Assembly (NCBI GenBank): GCA_026225945.1
Contig: JAMJFZ010000597.1
Location: forward strand, 6,280,001-6,344,000
Length of the DNA stretch: 64,000 bases
Origin: Cricetomys ansorgei
Taxonomy: Eukaryota; Chordata; Mammalia; Rodentia; Nesomyidae
Reading direction: 5' to 3'
Below the pieces are notes generated by a model. It saw nothing but the letters and a program-made list of their open reading frames with translations. It was not told where the DNA came from and ran no database searches. This document shows positions 21,728-32,755 of this stretch, one piece after another (positions within the stretch are counted from its first letter, which is position 1; the number at the start of each line of letters is the position of its first letter). A program made the position numbers and the translations under genes.

Positions 21728-21895
21728 AAACTGGGTAGAAAGCTTAGAGATTAAGAGCATTTATTGCTCTTCCAGAGGACCCTGGTTCAGTTCTCACAAC
21801 TGTCAGTAAATCCAGTTTTCAGGGTATCCAGTTTCCCTCTTGTAAGCAAAACACTTATACACTTAGGATAACAATAAGTAAATCTTAAAACATTA
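21728..21895 (+). repeat. B2 SINE
   Basis: 'GCTTAGAGATTAAGAGCATT', 'TTGCTCTTCCAGAGGACCCT' and the tail 'CTTATACACTTAGGATAACA'. Confidence 0.8.
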
Positions 21896-22339
21896 TAAAA
21901 GCTGGATAGAATCCGGTGGTGGATATGCGCTATCACACTGCCCGCTTCCTGCAGGTTCTGTGATAACGGAGTACGACGTACCCGAGACCTTGGCTGGAGG
22001 TTCTAGCAGGGGAGTAGCTTGGAATACCCGTGAGGGGAGGAAGGTACTCCTTTGTCTGAGGCGATGGTTCACTTCAGTGTGCAGCTTAGGGAGGGACATA
22101 AGCCAAGCAGTAGGTTGGGAGGAGACACCCACCTAGCTCTCCAGATCACCTGAGTCTGCCCTGGCCATCTACAGGGTCACTGGTGTTGCATCCAGATCAC
22201 CCTTGCATCTGAGTAGAGTATTCAATTGAGGCACACCCCCACCCCCACCCCAATGCCTAAAATAAATGTTTTCTTCAAAACAAAGGCCATCCTGTGATGC
22301 CTCCTTCCCTTGATCCTTTACATTCTTCCCTTTTCACCT
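21896..22339. other. Unique sequence, no gene seen
   Basis: Contains several CpGs at 21950-22030 and a C-rich tract at 22235-22251 (minus-strand G runs). No repeat recognised. Confidence 0.5.
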
Positions 22340-22430
22340 CACTGTATAGCCCAGGATGGGCAGGAACTTGCTGTGTAGCTCAGCTGGTCTTGAACTAGCA
22401 AACTCTTGACTCTGCCTCCTAAGTGCAATC
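22340..22430 (-). repeat. B1/B4-like fragment
   Basis: 'CTCACTGTATAGCCCAGGAT', 'GTCTTGAACTAGCAAACTC' and 'GACTCTGCCTCCTAAGTGCA' fit an inverted old B1. Confidence 0.55.
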
Positions 22431-23682
22431 ATTTTTCTTCAAATCTTTTAGGGGAGCATGAAGGGGAAAGTGCTTGTGTCTGAGCTTCTGTTACAAGGCT
22501 TTAAATTGAATTCTGTGGCTCATTCATGAGCATGTGACACCTTTAAATCTGGGATGAAAAGCCTGGCTTTTCCCTAGTGGAGATCTCCTGGACTTGGGAT
22601 AGGCTCATTAAAACCTGGCCATTCAAGGCAAGCTGTCTTTTTTCCTTTGAGAAGCATATTAAGCAGAAACTGAGGTTAATATAGTAAACAAGACATTTGA
22701 TATGATTTAATCATGTCTCCTTGTTAAAAATAGACACATTTTTATGGGCTGAATGTAGAGGCTGATCTGAATCGCAGCTGGTTAAGACCCAAGGGTGAGA
22801 GCAGGTGAGGAAGTCGAGAGAGCCTTTTATGGGGGGTGGCCATGCTGTCTTCGGTAGTGCCTGACGTTGGCACAGTGTCTTGAGATTGCACCTATGCACT
22901 TGACTCAGAATGCAGAAAGGAATCTGTCGGTGCTGGGAGAGTGGGGTCACCTAAGGAAGGAGATGTCCTGGTCTAATGCAAGCACGAACCCCAGACTCAG
23001 CAGCCCAGTGCATCATACATGTGGCACCTGCAGAAATGAACATCATCTCAGGCTACATAGCTGGAGAAGAGGGTGCCTTCGATTGACTGACTGACACATG
23101 GAGTTAGGTTGTCTTTCCTTTATGACTTTGGTACTAGTTACTTGGGTGCTCTGAATGCATTTGTCGTACATGGGGGGTGGGCAGAAGGAAGCTGCCCTCC
23201 TCAGAGAGCAGGCAGAGAAGATTGTATAGTGTTTCTTCAGCAGAGGACAGCGCAGATAACCAAGTGTCCTGCCCAGTGTTGAAAGCTCTGGCTTAGACTT
23301 GGCAGAAACAGAAAAAGCATCTTATACAATTTGTACAAGGTGCCCACAGGTCAGGATGCATCAGAATTGGCCTCTGGGTCCAGATGTAATGAGTGCATCT
23401 TGAAGGCAACAAAATTGTTCCTGCCCCCTGACTCCCCCTTCAACCCCTCTGCCCCTCCGGTATTTTCTGATAGTCCTACAAAGATAGACTAGACTTCTTT
23501 GGGATATAGGGAGCCATATTTGATTAGAGGCCACATGACCTTTTGGAGATTTGCTATGTTTAAGGTAAATCTCCTTAAGAATTTGTAGTCACAAAAGTTC
23601 TGTCCAGAGCAGGTATGTCATCCATGTGAGGGACAGATAGAATGAATTAATAGGATTAACATACCTACTTTGTATTATTTGT
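22431..23682. other. Unique sequence, no gene seen
   Basis: No repeats recognised over 1.25 kb. Confidence 0.5.
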
Positions 23683-23754
23683 CCCTGTGTGTATGTGTAT
23701 TACTATATGTGCTTCCTTCCCTGTGTGTATGTGTATTACTATATGTGCTTCCTT
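23683..23754. repeat. Perfect 2 x 36-bp tandem duplication
   Basis: Units at 23683-23718 and 23719-23754 are identical. Each holds a GTGTATGTGTATTACTAT core and ends 'GTGCTTCCTT'. The duplication abuts the GT-rich end of the following SINE. Confidence 0.95.
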
Positions 23755-24245
23755 ACAGGTGTGGGGTGTATGTGTTTGAAGCTGTGCATGTAGTTGTGTA
23801 CATGCTTGTGGAAGCCAGAGGTAGACCTTGGGTGATTTTCTCTATTGCTCTCCACTATATATTTGTTTGTTTTTGAGGCAGGGTTTCCCCGTGTAGCACT
23901 GACTGTCCTGGAACTCGCTCTATAGACCAGGCTGGCCTTGAACTCACAGAGATCCTCCTGCCTCTGCCTTCCGAGTGCTGGGACTAAAGGCATAAGCCAC
24001 TATGGCCAGCCTCACTTTATATGTTTTAAGACAGGGTCTCACTGAGCTGGAGCTTGCTTGCTGATTCAGCAAGATCTGTTGGGATCCTCCTGTGCCCAAC
24101 TTCCCAGTGCTAGGATTGTAGGCACTCAGCACCATCCATAGGATTCTGGCTTTTTTCAAAACAAAACACAGATGCTGAGGACCCTAAAGTCAGGCCCTCA
24201 TGCTCGTGTGCGTCCTCATGCTCACTTTACCAGCTGAGTCACCTC
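23755..24245 (-). repeat. Two-part SINE split by a B1
   Basis: The left part (to about 23866) has 'CTTGTGGAAGCCAGAGGTAG'. The right part (24012-24245) has 'AAGACAGGGTCTCACTGAGC', 'CAGTGCTAGGATTGTAGGCA' and an end 'CCAGCTGAGTCACCTCC'. Same family as 3241-3566; about 145 bp of B1 lie inside it. Confidence 0.65.
23867..24012 (-). repeat. B1 SINE nested inside a two-part SINE
   Basis: A near full-length inverted B1 ('GAGGCAGGGTTTCCCCGTG', 'TAGACCAGGCTGGCCTTGAA', 'GTGCTGGGACTAAAGGCATA'). Flanks 'CACTATATATTTG' (23853 on) and 'CACTTTATATG' (24013 on) look like a diverged target-site duplication. Confidence 0.93.
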
Positions 24246-25764
24246 CTCAATGTCTATCTCATTTGAAGGGAAGTTTCAACTTAGAAACACTAGAAAAACC
24301 TTTGGTAAGTGTGGTTTATGAGGTGGGTAGTTTTTACTGCAAGAAATCCTTTTATTATTTCAGATCACAGCCCCAGTCCCATTCGTTGTAACTGTTCTAT
24401 CATAATTATGCATTGTGGGTGTTTAATTCCTTTTTGACTCTAGAAGTAAAGCTTATGTAATGTAACCTAGTGATTGTGAAAGTATTGCCACTATTAAGAA
24501 AACAAAACTCCAGCTCCCTCTGATGTAGACTCACTACAGTTGGGGCTCCAGTTCTTTGCACAGCTTGGTGTCTTTTCATTTGCAAAATGGTTGCTCTTCA
24601 AAGTGGCATCCTGCACAACCAAATAGTAGTAGTATCTATCTGGTGCTGGATAGACTGATAGATACTGGTAGTGACCCCTTCCCATGCAGCATGGTTTAAA
24701 GACAACCCATGGAGGGTCTGCAATTGAGACTCTCTATGGAATCATGAGTCCTGTGATTAGATAAAGATTAGTAGGCACAGAAACTTCTGGAAGCATTGAT
24801 TGGTACACCTTGTACTCTCTTGTGGATCGATCTATTTAAATCAAGTTAGTTTTACAGCTCATTTGTTGCTTTTCTGGGCTGATTAGGTGGTCTCAGGAAA
24901 TTTCTTTTTATTTATTAATTTATTTTTCACTATGGATTTGTTGAGGGAATTTTTTATTTAATTTATGAATTGATTAAAGGTTTATGTAGGGGAGTCTCAC
25001 TAATCCAGTTGAGATGACAATGCCCTCACATTGGAATATGACCAGACCTGCTCCCTAATATTCGGGATGCCCTAAACAGGTGTCCTGGGCCACCTCTTGT
25101 ACTGGACGGTGCACACAACCGTGAAAGTAGTTGAGCTTCAGGATGGTGACCTGCATTGGCCTTGGAAGTATGATGGAGATTATGGGTCAGAAGTCCTGCC
25201 AACTTTTCCCAGGTCTAAAAGGTAAAAAGGAGGATCCTCTAAAGATTATGCCACCATATGAGGAGTATGCCTTACCCGGTCAGCAACCAGCCCTCCTTTC
25301 ACTCTCAGTTTGCAGTATTGTACTGAATGAATGTAAAGACACAGCCAGCACTAGTTTGACTATGTAGATACCATAGTTGACAGCGCGGTTTCCTCCTTTC
25401 GGTTGGATTTGAAGACCTTTGGCCCTGCTGTCACTCCAGGCTGAGAGCTGAGTGGCAAACATGCGGTCATTTGAATTAGCTCTTCATCTTCAGTTTTTGG
25501 ACCCACAGACATGTGCTATGCAATCCCCACAACTGTGAAATTAGCTGTAAGAATTACAGGATAGATACATCGGGCAGTCAAATGAATTGATAGGTTGGTT
25601 CCCACGGGCAAAGACCCGAGGCTGCTTTTAGGTGTGTGGGGAGGGGGTGACAAACTCTGATCAGTGCTATGTGGATTACAGTAAGAACCAAATGTAACAC
25701 TCCTGGGCAGAAGCAACTCACATGTCAGGTTTATTTTTTAAAAATGTAGTATAACAGCATAGTC
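24246..25764. other. Unique sequence, no gene seen
   Basis: AT-rich at 24890-24980. A 78-codon ORF at 25131-25367 has no recognised domain. No repeats identified. Confidence 0.5.
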
Positions 25765-25965
25765 AAAAATGTCATGCTACCACCACTGGCTGGGGAGATG
25801 GCTCAGTGGTTAAGAGCACTGGCTGCTCTTTCAGAGGACCCAGTTCAATTCCCAGCATCCGAATGGCAACCCACAACTGTCTGTAACTCCAGTTCCAGGA
25901 GATCTGATATCCTCACACAATACACAATTAATAAACTTAAATTATTTATAAAAAATGTTATGCTA
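25765..25965 (+). repeat. B2 SINE with target-site duplication
   Basis: The element at 25787-25950 has an intact head ('GGGGAGATGGCTCAGTGGTT', 'AAGAGCACTGGCTGCTC'). Direct repeats at 25765-25779 and 25951-25965 match at 14 of 15 positions. The body has lost the CTCF-type motif found in the copy at 46.8 kb. Confidence 0.95.
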
Positions 25966-26993
25966 ATTTTTACAATAAGAACCCCAAATATGAAAGCATT
26001 CTCTTCTTGGAAAAGGAAGTAGTAATGTTTGTGTATATTAATGAGTTGACAGTTGTTATAGAGGGTTATCTCTGAATATAACAACCAGACCAGCTGAGAC
26101 AACTTTCAGGGAACTCTGAGAGTGGACCTGTTGACTGTTGGCCTTCCCCTCCCAATCACGGCTCCTTCCTTCCATGTCATTTTTTTCTGGCTAGGTTAGC
26201 AACAACAGGGAGGTTGTGAAGCAAAGATGTCAAAGATTCCAACCCTCTGCATCAAGACACTATGCGTGTATACATCTAGTTCAAAGGAATAAAGTGTCCC
26301 AAGAGCTAGGGTGGAAACCACCATGCGCGTAAGAGGTCACTCAGATGCATCCTGGCACACCTGAGGCCTCAGCGCTAGCTCCATCCTCAGTGCTCACAAT
26401 GACCTACTATGTCACCTTCTACTTCTACATAGTCAGCCCTGGTGACCAGTGAGGGGACAAGCCACAAATAGTAGGTGAGAGAGAATGAGAAAAGTTTTCC
26501 AGATCTGCCGGCGTGTGTCTGGCTAGTTCAGACCTGGGATGCTGAACACGCCATCAGGGAGAGATACATCCTTTGTGGAGTATTTTTTCAGGACGTCGGC
26601 ACAATGGCCAGCACCTCCTGACAAGTCCAGGAGAGCCAGATCTGTGATGGACAGTGCTTTCTCTAATCCTTTCACCCTTGGAAGTAACTCAAGACCCAGC
26701 GCAGACTAGTCCAATCAGAATCTGGAGAGTTCACAATGGACTTAGAACTCAGGCTGCCACTCTTCATCCAGCACCAGTCCATCTGCAGTCAGGAAGGGAG
26801 GGAGGCTGACACCGAGCCATATGCATGGTAGACTTCACCTCACTGGGCCCTCAAATGGCCCTGTGAGGAAGGAGCATGGTGAGGATCAGAGAAGTGAATG
26901 GGCTCACAAACCCACACACACAGATAGATGAGACAGGTAGGCAGGGATGAGGGCACATGGCACATGAGGACACACAGACGGATGGACAGAAAG

Positions 26994-26995
<2 letters not shown>
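25966..26995. other. Unique sequence, no gene seen
   Basis: Nothing firm. Positions 26835-26910 ('GGCCCTGTGAGGAAGGAGCA', 'AGAGAAGTGAATGGGCTCAC') may be a MIR remnant. Confidence 0.4.

Positions 26996-27038
<43 letters not shown>
26996..27038. repeat. (CA)n microsatellite
   Basis: About 21 CA units. Confidence 0.97.
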
Positions 27039-27041
<3 letters not shown>

Positions 27042-27555
27042 ATTCCCCAGCTCCAAACAAAGGATGTAGTAGATAAGACAGTGCATCCCAGAGCTTCCTC
27101 AGCTATCAGCACCCACGCCTGACTCCCCAATCCTACAGCAAGACTCACTTGAAGCTCCCTTTGCTGTGGATATCCTCATGGGTGGTTGAAAGCTGCTATT
27201 TCCATGGCTGCATAAGGGAAGAAGAAAAAACTGCCTTCCTGGGCTTCCTCCAGCTCCCTCTCTGCAGCCACTAACCAGAAGTGGTTTTTAGAACTCCAAG
27301 GCAGCCTCCAGCCCAGCCTTGCCTGTGCGTGCAGTGGGCCAGCCTTCTCCCTCCAGATCCAAGCAACTCTAGCCACCCTCCAGAGTATCTAGATGCCAGT
27401 TACTCTGCCCACCAACATGTGCCCCGTTCCCAGACCAGGTGGTTGGTGGTCACTAGAACCTGGTTACTCACCACACCCTCCCATGTTAGCCCCTTTGACC
27501 TCCACACAAAGACGTGGATCTCCTCAGTGAATTCAGAGATGACCAGCTCAGCAGG
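27039..27555. other. Unique sequence, no gene seen
   Basis: A 146-codon ORF (27281-27721) starts here but its 3' half is translated GT repeat, so I do not treat it as a gene. Confidence 0.5.
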
Positions 27556-27645
27556 CTGTCTCTGTGTGTGTATGCGTGTGTGTGTGTGTGTGCATGCATG
27601 TGTGTGCGTGCGTGCACTTGTGTGTGTGCACCTCTGTCTGTCTGT
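27556..27645. repeat. GT-rich imperfect microsatellite
   Basis: Interrupted GT/GC repeats with a final (CTGT)n patch. Confidence 0.9.
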
Positions 27646-28065
27646 GGTAAGGGGGGCAAGGCATGTGCTTGTTCTTTCAGCCCTCTCTGGAGAGGCACCT
27701 GGAGAGAACTGGGCCCCCTAATGGTTGCTGACTAAGTGCTTAATGGAGATGCAGCTGCTGATAAGCCGACATTGAAAAGGGATGCATGCGGGCTTGGCAA
27801 CATCAAAGCAAGTTTTGTTTGTAGATTAGGGTAGGTTTCATTCTGTGCCTCTGGAGGCCTTTCTCCAAGTTGCAGAGAGGATGATTTTGAAAGGGAGGCT
27901 GGTTTCTGTCAGTCTGGAGGCTGCCAGGGCTGGGGAGCCTTTGTTCCTCTGGGATGGTAAGGCCACTGTCTTCATTTGTGTGGGGAAGGGGGAGGGCTCC
28001 CAGCCGCCTGTGGAAGTGACTGCCCCCTCCTCAGGGGTTTTCATTTGGTTTTCAGATTTTTCCAG
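27646..28065. other. Unique sequence, no gene seen
   Basis: Nothing recognised. Short overlapping ORFs on both strands only. Confidence 0.5.
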
Positions 28066-28067
28066 CC

Positions 28068-28172
28068 CATAGCCCGGCATGGTAATCCAGTACTGCAGTC
28101 TTAACACCAGGGAGGCTGAGGCAGGAGGACAGCAAGGTCTAGAACATATCCAGACCCCATCTCCAAGAAATT
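28068..28172 (+). repeat. Old B1-like SINE fragment
   Basis: 'AGCCCGGCATGGTAATCCAG', 'GGGAGGCTGAGGCAGGAGGA' and 'CAGACCCCATCTCCAAGAAA' fit an old B1 or its precursor. Confidence 0.6.
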
Positions 28173-28216
28173 ATGTTCCAGTCATACTTTATTGTAAGAC
28201 ATTTAAAATAATTTTT

Positions 28217-28432
28217 AAAAGTGTAGTTGTTGGGACTGGAGAGTTAGCTCAGTGGTTAAGAGTATTGGCTGCTTTTCCAGAGAACCTGGGTTCAATTCCC
28301 AGCACCCACACTGCTCAAAACTGTCCGTAACTCTAGTACTAGGAGATCTAATACCCTCACACAGATGAACATGCAGGCAGAACATCAATGCACATAAAAT
28401 AAAACAAATATTTTAAAAAAGTGTAGTTATTG
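28217..28432 (+). repeat. B2 SINE with target-site duplication
   Basis: The element at about 28233-28416 has 'GGAGAGTTAGCTCAGTGGTT' and 'CCTGGGTTCAATTCCCAGCA'. Repeats at 28217-28232 and 28417-28432 match at 15 of 16 positions. Confidence 0.95.
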
Positions 28433-28441
28433 ATAAGAGGA

Positions 28442-28690
28442 TATGGCTGGAGAGATGGTTCAGTATTAAGAGTGTGTGCTGCTCTTGCAGAGGGCCCAAG
28501 TTTGGTTCCCAGCACCCATGTTGGGAGGATCACAACCACCTGTTACTCTGCCTCCAGAGGGATCTGATGATTCTGAGCTCTGCAGACACCTGCACGCCAG
28601 TGAGCAAGCATACAGGCATACACACACTAGTAGAGCGTGACAAATAGTAAAAATAATTATCTGAAAATGTAATAAATTTAAAAATAAAGG
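28442..28690 (+). repeat. B2-superfamily SINE, second of a tandem pair
   Basis: 'ATGGCTGGAGAGATGGTTCA', 'GTGCTGCTCTTGCAGAGGGC' and the AT-rich tail 'AATGTAATAAATTTAAAAAT'. It lies 10 bp after the target-site repeat of the previous B2. Confidence 0.88.
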
Positions 28691-30296
28691 ACTCTGAAGA
28701 GAGTCTAGAAATATAACCGAACTAAGGTACAACAGTGTTCTCTTACGGTTGTGTGTTCCTGACTTTATTCCTCAGTTAATACTGGGCACCAGCTTGCCAC
28801 CATGTCTCTGAAACCAGTTCCAGGTTAAAAATTCAGCCAAATGTAACGAAGCAATTCCAGTGATTTGGGGGGGGGGGGATTATTGCACTAACTTGTTACA
28901 CATTCAGAAGCATTAGGGACCAGATGATTTTTGAATTGGGTATGGCTCTTTCATGTTTTTCAGAACCTAGACGGGGTCACACATTTCTTATGTATTTAGC
29001 CCTGGGGTGTGGGAGAGCAGGAGTTGGCTGCAGAGGCACATTGGAGCTGTTGGCTGGCTTCCAGATCCATGAATTCCTTCCCAGCACCACCCTGGCTCAG
29101 GAGGGAGCAGAAACACTGTCCTTTGCAGTTACTTGCTAATTGCTGTTCCTCAGTCTCTGGTCTGCTCCTGACTGAAATGGTCAGTGTTTCAGAACATGGA
29201 GGGTTCTTGTGAACCCAGGCAGGGCTTCTGTTGAGGTGGGGCAGGCTGAGGACCACCTGTCTTCCCCTCTCTCATGATAAGCTACTGAGGGGCAGGTGCC
29301 ATGCTTGCACTTGGCAAATTCTTAATCAGCTCACGTCCATGTTCCACGTGAGGCTAGATGGAAAGCAGGCTGCTGTTCTCACCACCCCTGCTTCCATCAC
29401 AAGGTCCTCCTGCTCACCTTTCCGTCGTGCCCACTATTCCTGGCAGGATTTTAAGAAGCATCCTGAGGACGTCTGTCTTAAACATGGCCTGGTTTTCAGG
29501 ATATCTGAGTCAAGATTGTCTGCCACTCATCCAGGGTTCCCTTTTCTTCTGCACAGGTGTTTTCCAGGGACCTCAGGGTTACTCTAACAGTTTTAACTCT
29601 CCCCATCTCCTTATAGGGCATATCTGTTAGATTCTAAGCCCTAAGCAATTGGAAGCATTTGTCTGTGTATTCAATGCATTTCCATCTTAGGCCCTAATCC
29701 AGGAGCTCAGGAAGAGGTCATTTGGGTGATTTTTTTTAAAGTCCTAGTGGAGCAGTTTGAGAAAGAGGAAGTGTTTACCTTCTGCATTTGAGACTCGGAG
29801 TAAAGCAGGGAGAATGCACACCCTGTGGTTGTTAGCTTACCATAGCTGTGCACATCTTCCCTGTCAGCCAAGGGTGGTACACAAAAGGTCATGATGACTC
29901 CCCAGAACAGCTGGCCTCAGACCACAGCAGCATCAGATCGAGAAAGTAGAGAACACAGGCCTACCAATGCCCTATCCCTTGTGGGGGTCCTCCTCAACTC
30001 CTGATACTTTCTGTGGCGACCTGGACTGTATGGCCACAGGCATGCTGGAGTGAAATAGTGTTTATTCCTGTGGCTGATGAACTGTTGCCCCAAATCTATA
30101 TGGGGTTTATGCACACCATATACTAAAAGAGAAGTTCATACACGTTCACTAGTGGCTGAATCAGTTCCCCGGGGCTGGGCACTCCTTGGACTCACACTAG
30201 CCAGGGAATTCTTGTTCTTTTAGGCCCTATGCTTTGAGGACCAAATCATGTACCCTGCCACACTGTTGGAATCTTACCTGTTCAAAATCAGAGTAT
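28691..30296. other. Unique sequence, no gene seen
   Basis: No SINE over 1.6 kb. A run of G lies at 28867-28879. ORFs at 28924-29630 (up to 118 codons) overlap in three frames with no recognised domain. Confidence 0.5.
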
Positions 30297-30420
30297 GTCA
30301 GGCATGGTGCCGACATCCCTGTTATCTTGGCCAGGGATATGGAGCAGGGGCATTGTGGGTTTGAGGCCAGCCTGGGCTACATATGGAGATCTTCTCCCAG
30401 AAAACACAAACAAACAGAAA
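30297..30420 (+). repeat. Degraded B1 SINE
   Basis: 'GTCAGGCATGGTGCCGACAT' and 'GGTTTGAGGCCAGCCTGGGC', then an A-rich tail with CAAA units. Confidence 0.6.
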
Positions 30421-31066
30421 CCAGTGAAACCAGAGTTTATAGTAAACTGGAATAAAAGGAGTTCAGAGAAGAGACAACTGGGAATTCCTCCTCCTCGAAT
30501 CTAGAAATTAGCAGGTCCTACTCTAGAAGGAGGCTTGGATAGACGTACAAGGGGAATAACTTACTAGTGTTGGGGATTTTTCTGTCCTGATTTATGGAGA
30601 GAAACTGGCATGGGCTAAATAACCAACTTGTTGATCTGTTGTGCCCTATTTCAGTCCTTCCCGGCAGATGCAGACGTCTTCCATCTTTTGTGAATGCCGT
30701 GTTCACCCATCTGTTGCATATAATGTGGCCTCTGCCTATGAGTCCCGTCCTCTCAAAACTGTCGGACTCATCACCCGAGTGCCATCCAGGAGTGAGATCT
30801 CGGTGCCCCCCAAATGAATTATGAAAAGCTTTTCATAGTAATATAATTGATCCACTGTTGGCCACACTTATAAAAAAATCAATGTATCGTGTTAATATTT
30901 CATGAATGCCCACGTTGCCAGCTTCTTGCGATGGGACTGAACTATAAAGAATGGGAATTGTTTCCCAATAGCTGAGCACATGGACGGAGTGCCAGGAAAA
31001 GAGAGTTTGGGGTTGACTTTAAAGTTGGAAGTGCAGTTGTGCCATTGAGAAACAATCCTCTGACTC
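30421..31066. other. Unique, partly AT-rich sequence
   Basis: No repeat recognised; 30820-30910 is AT-rich. Confidence 0.5.
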
Positions 31067-31276
31067 ATGTCAGATTGTTATAATTATTTAATGCCCACAA
31101 TGCAGCCTTGTCCCCACGGATTTATACTGGAGAGGTTTCTTACCCACACATTGTGGTTATTAGCTGCAAAGAAAGCGGCGTTTGTTTATAATGACACAGG
31201 GTACATCAGTGTGGCAAAGAAAACACTGCAGATTCTGTCTGAGGAAGAAGGTAGGAATTTGGCAGGCAACCTATAG
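31067..31276 (+). other. Unidentified 69-codon open frame with an internal GTAGGA
   Basis: The frame includes 'LAAKKAAFVYNDTGYISVAK' and passes through 'GAAGAAGGTAGGA' at about 31245-31257, which could act as a splice donor. I recognise no protein family and see no polypyrimidine/AG acceptor that fixes an exon start. It may be conserved non-coding DNA or chance. Confidence 0.15.
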
Positions 31277-31529
31277 GAAATTAGAAGACACGCTCCCTTT
31301 ATTTACTTCTCATACGTGTGGGTGGTACCATCCAATAACCATTAGGCACCTTTGATTTTTAACCTTTGCCCCAAACGCCTGTTACGGTGAAAGTGCATAC
31401 CCACTTTCCATCCTCAGGATGCACAGTGCACAGCTGCAGTGATCAGTGTGTCACTTAGCCTTTAAAAACCCTGTCTTTCAGTGTTGTATCCTGGGTCTCT
31501 TAAATCTGCAATCACTAGTACTGTTTACG
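31277..31529. other. Unique sequence, no gene seen
   Basis: Nothing recognised. Confidence 0.45.
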
Positions 31530-31830
31530 GGATGTGGACCTGAGGAAGGTGGAGCCAGGGGGTTGCTACACAGGCAATGAAGGTTTGATTTCACATCCCT
31601 AGAACTCTGTGTGTGCCTGTAACCCCAATAATGGCATGAGGAAACAGATCCTTGGGTACTCACTGGCCAGACAGTCTTGCTCAAAGAGCGAGGTTCAATG
31701 AGACCTTATCTCAAAAAATAAAGTGGAGAAGCCATTGAAGAAGAAAGCTATCCCGACCCCAGCCTCTACCCTCTATACATGTGGCTGCACAGGCACGTGT
31801 ACACGCACTCATACACATAGATGGGTCTGA
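31530..31830 (+). repeat. Two-part SINE (tRNA-like head, 7SL-like body)
   Basis: 'GTGTGTGCCTGTAACCCCAA', 'CTCACTGGCCAGACAGTCTT', 'TGAGACCTTATCTCAAAAAA' and 'GAAGAAAGCTATCCCGACCC' are in the family order. A CA-containing tail follows. The head is degraded. Confidence 0.65.
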
Positions 31831-32619
31831 ATAGGCTGACACTCCATACCTAATTAAACTCTTCCAGAGACAAAAAGGGGTATCCTTGTAAATATGGCAG
31901 CCTTGGCGGTGAGTGGTGTCACTTAGAATCATGATTCAAGGCATCCAGCTTGTTGGGTGATATAAACCCTCTGTGTTGGAGAGGTGTAGTCAAGTGACAC
32001 TCTCCTCTGTCCCCCGTATCACCGCCTGAGCTGTCCAAGGAGATTCATTATCAGAGAGTTTCTCAAGCTTAGAGGGCAGGGAGGAGACATGGAGCCAGAG
32101 CAGTGTGAAATATCCCTGGGGCACTCACAAGCTGGGGTGTGCAGATGCCATTCAGAATTGCACCGGAAATACTTGTAACCTTTATCAGCTCAGTGGTGAA
32201 ATGAGAAAACCCCTGTGACTCAGCTGAATACTGACTTGGGACCAGTATGAAGCAACTGAGTCCTCTCGGGTTTTGCAAGAGCACAAGTAAGAAGCAGACA
32301 CACAGGCTGTGGACACCAGGCATGTTCCTGGATTTTGTTGTTTCTTTTTAGATCACAGGAAGTCTGGGAGTTCTGTAGACCTCTGGGGATCATTGAGGAT
32401 TTCTAGAGAATCTGGAACCTGAACTTTGAAGTGGACATTACCCTGAATAACCTGGGGTGGGTTTTGACTAAGATGGAGACAGTAGGCGTTGAGTGCCATG
32501 CAGGTGGCAAGCTGGTGAAAGCCAGGCTTGCATTTCCTAGGGACGGGGTGGCTGCATGGTGGTGGCATTATTGCTGGAACTTAGGGAACGTATTATTAAT
32601 TAGCTGCATATGAGAGTAT
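31831..32619. other. Unique sequence, no gene seen
   Basis: Nothing recognised. ORFs under 85 codons only. Confidence 0.5.
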
Positions 32620-32755
32620 TTTCTCTTCTGCCTTTCCCTCCCCTCCACTCCTCTTCCCTCCCTTCACTCCTTCATGTCCCTCCTTTTCATCCTTTGCTGG
32701 GGATCACGCACCAGAGACGTGCTCTGTCAGAACGCCATATCCCCAGCCCTCTGAT
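32620..32755 (-). repeat. Pyrimidine tract and ID-like SINE fragment
   Basis: C/T-rich 32622-32690, then 'TTTGCTGGGGATCACGCACC' to 'GCCATATCCCCAGCCC', an inverted ID-type end. Confidence 0.6.

Noticed and set aside
22340..22430. A possible exon-like conserved segment
   Set aside because: It fits an inverted old B1/B4 element.
26840..27148. Cys/Val-rich minus-strand ORFs
   Set aside because: They are translations of the (CA)n microsatellite.
27281..27721. A 146-codon plus-strand ORF
   Set aside because: About a third of it is a translated GT-rich microsatellite (Cys/Val runs).
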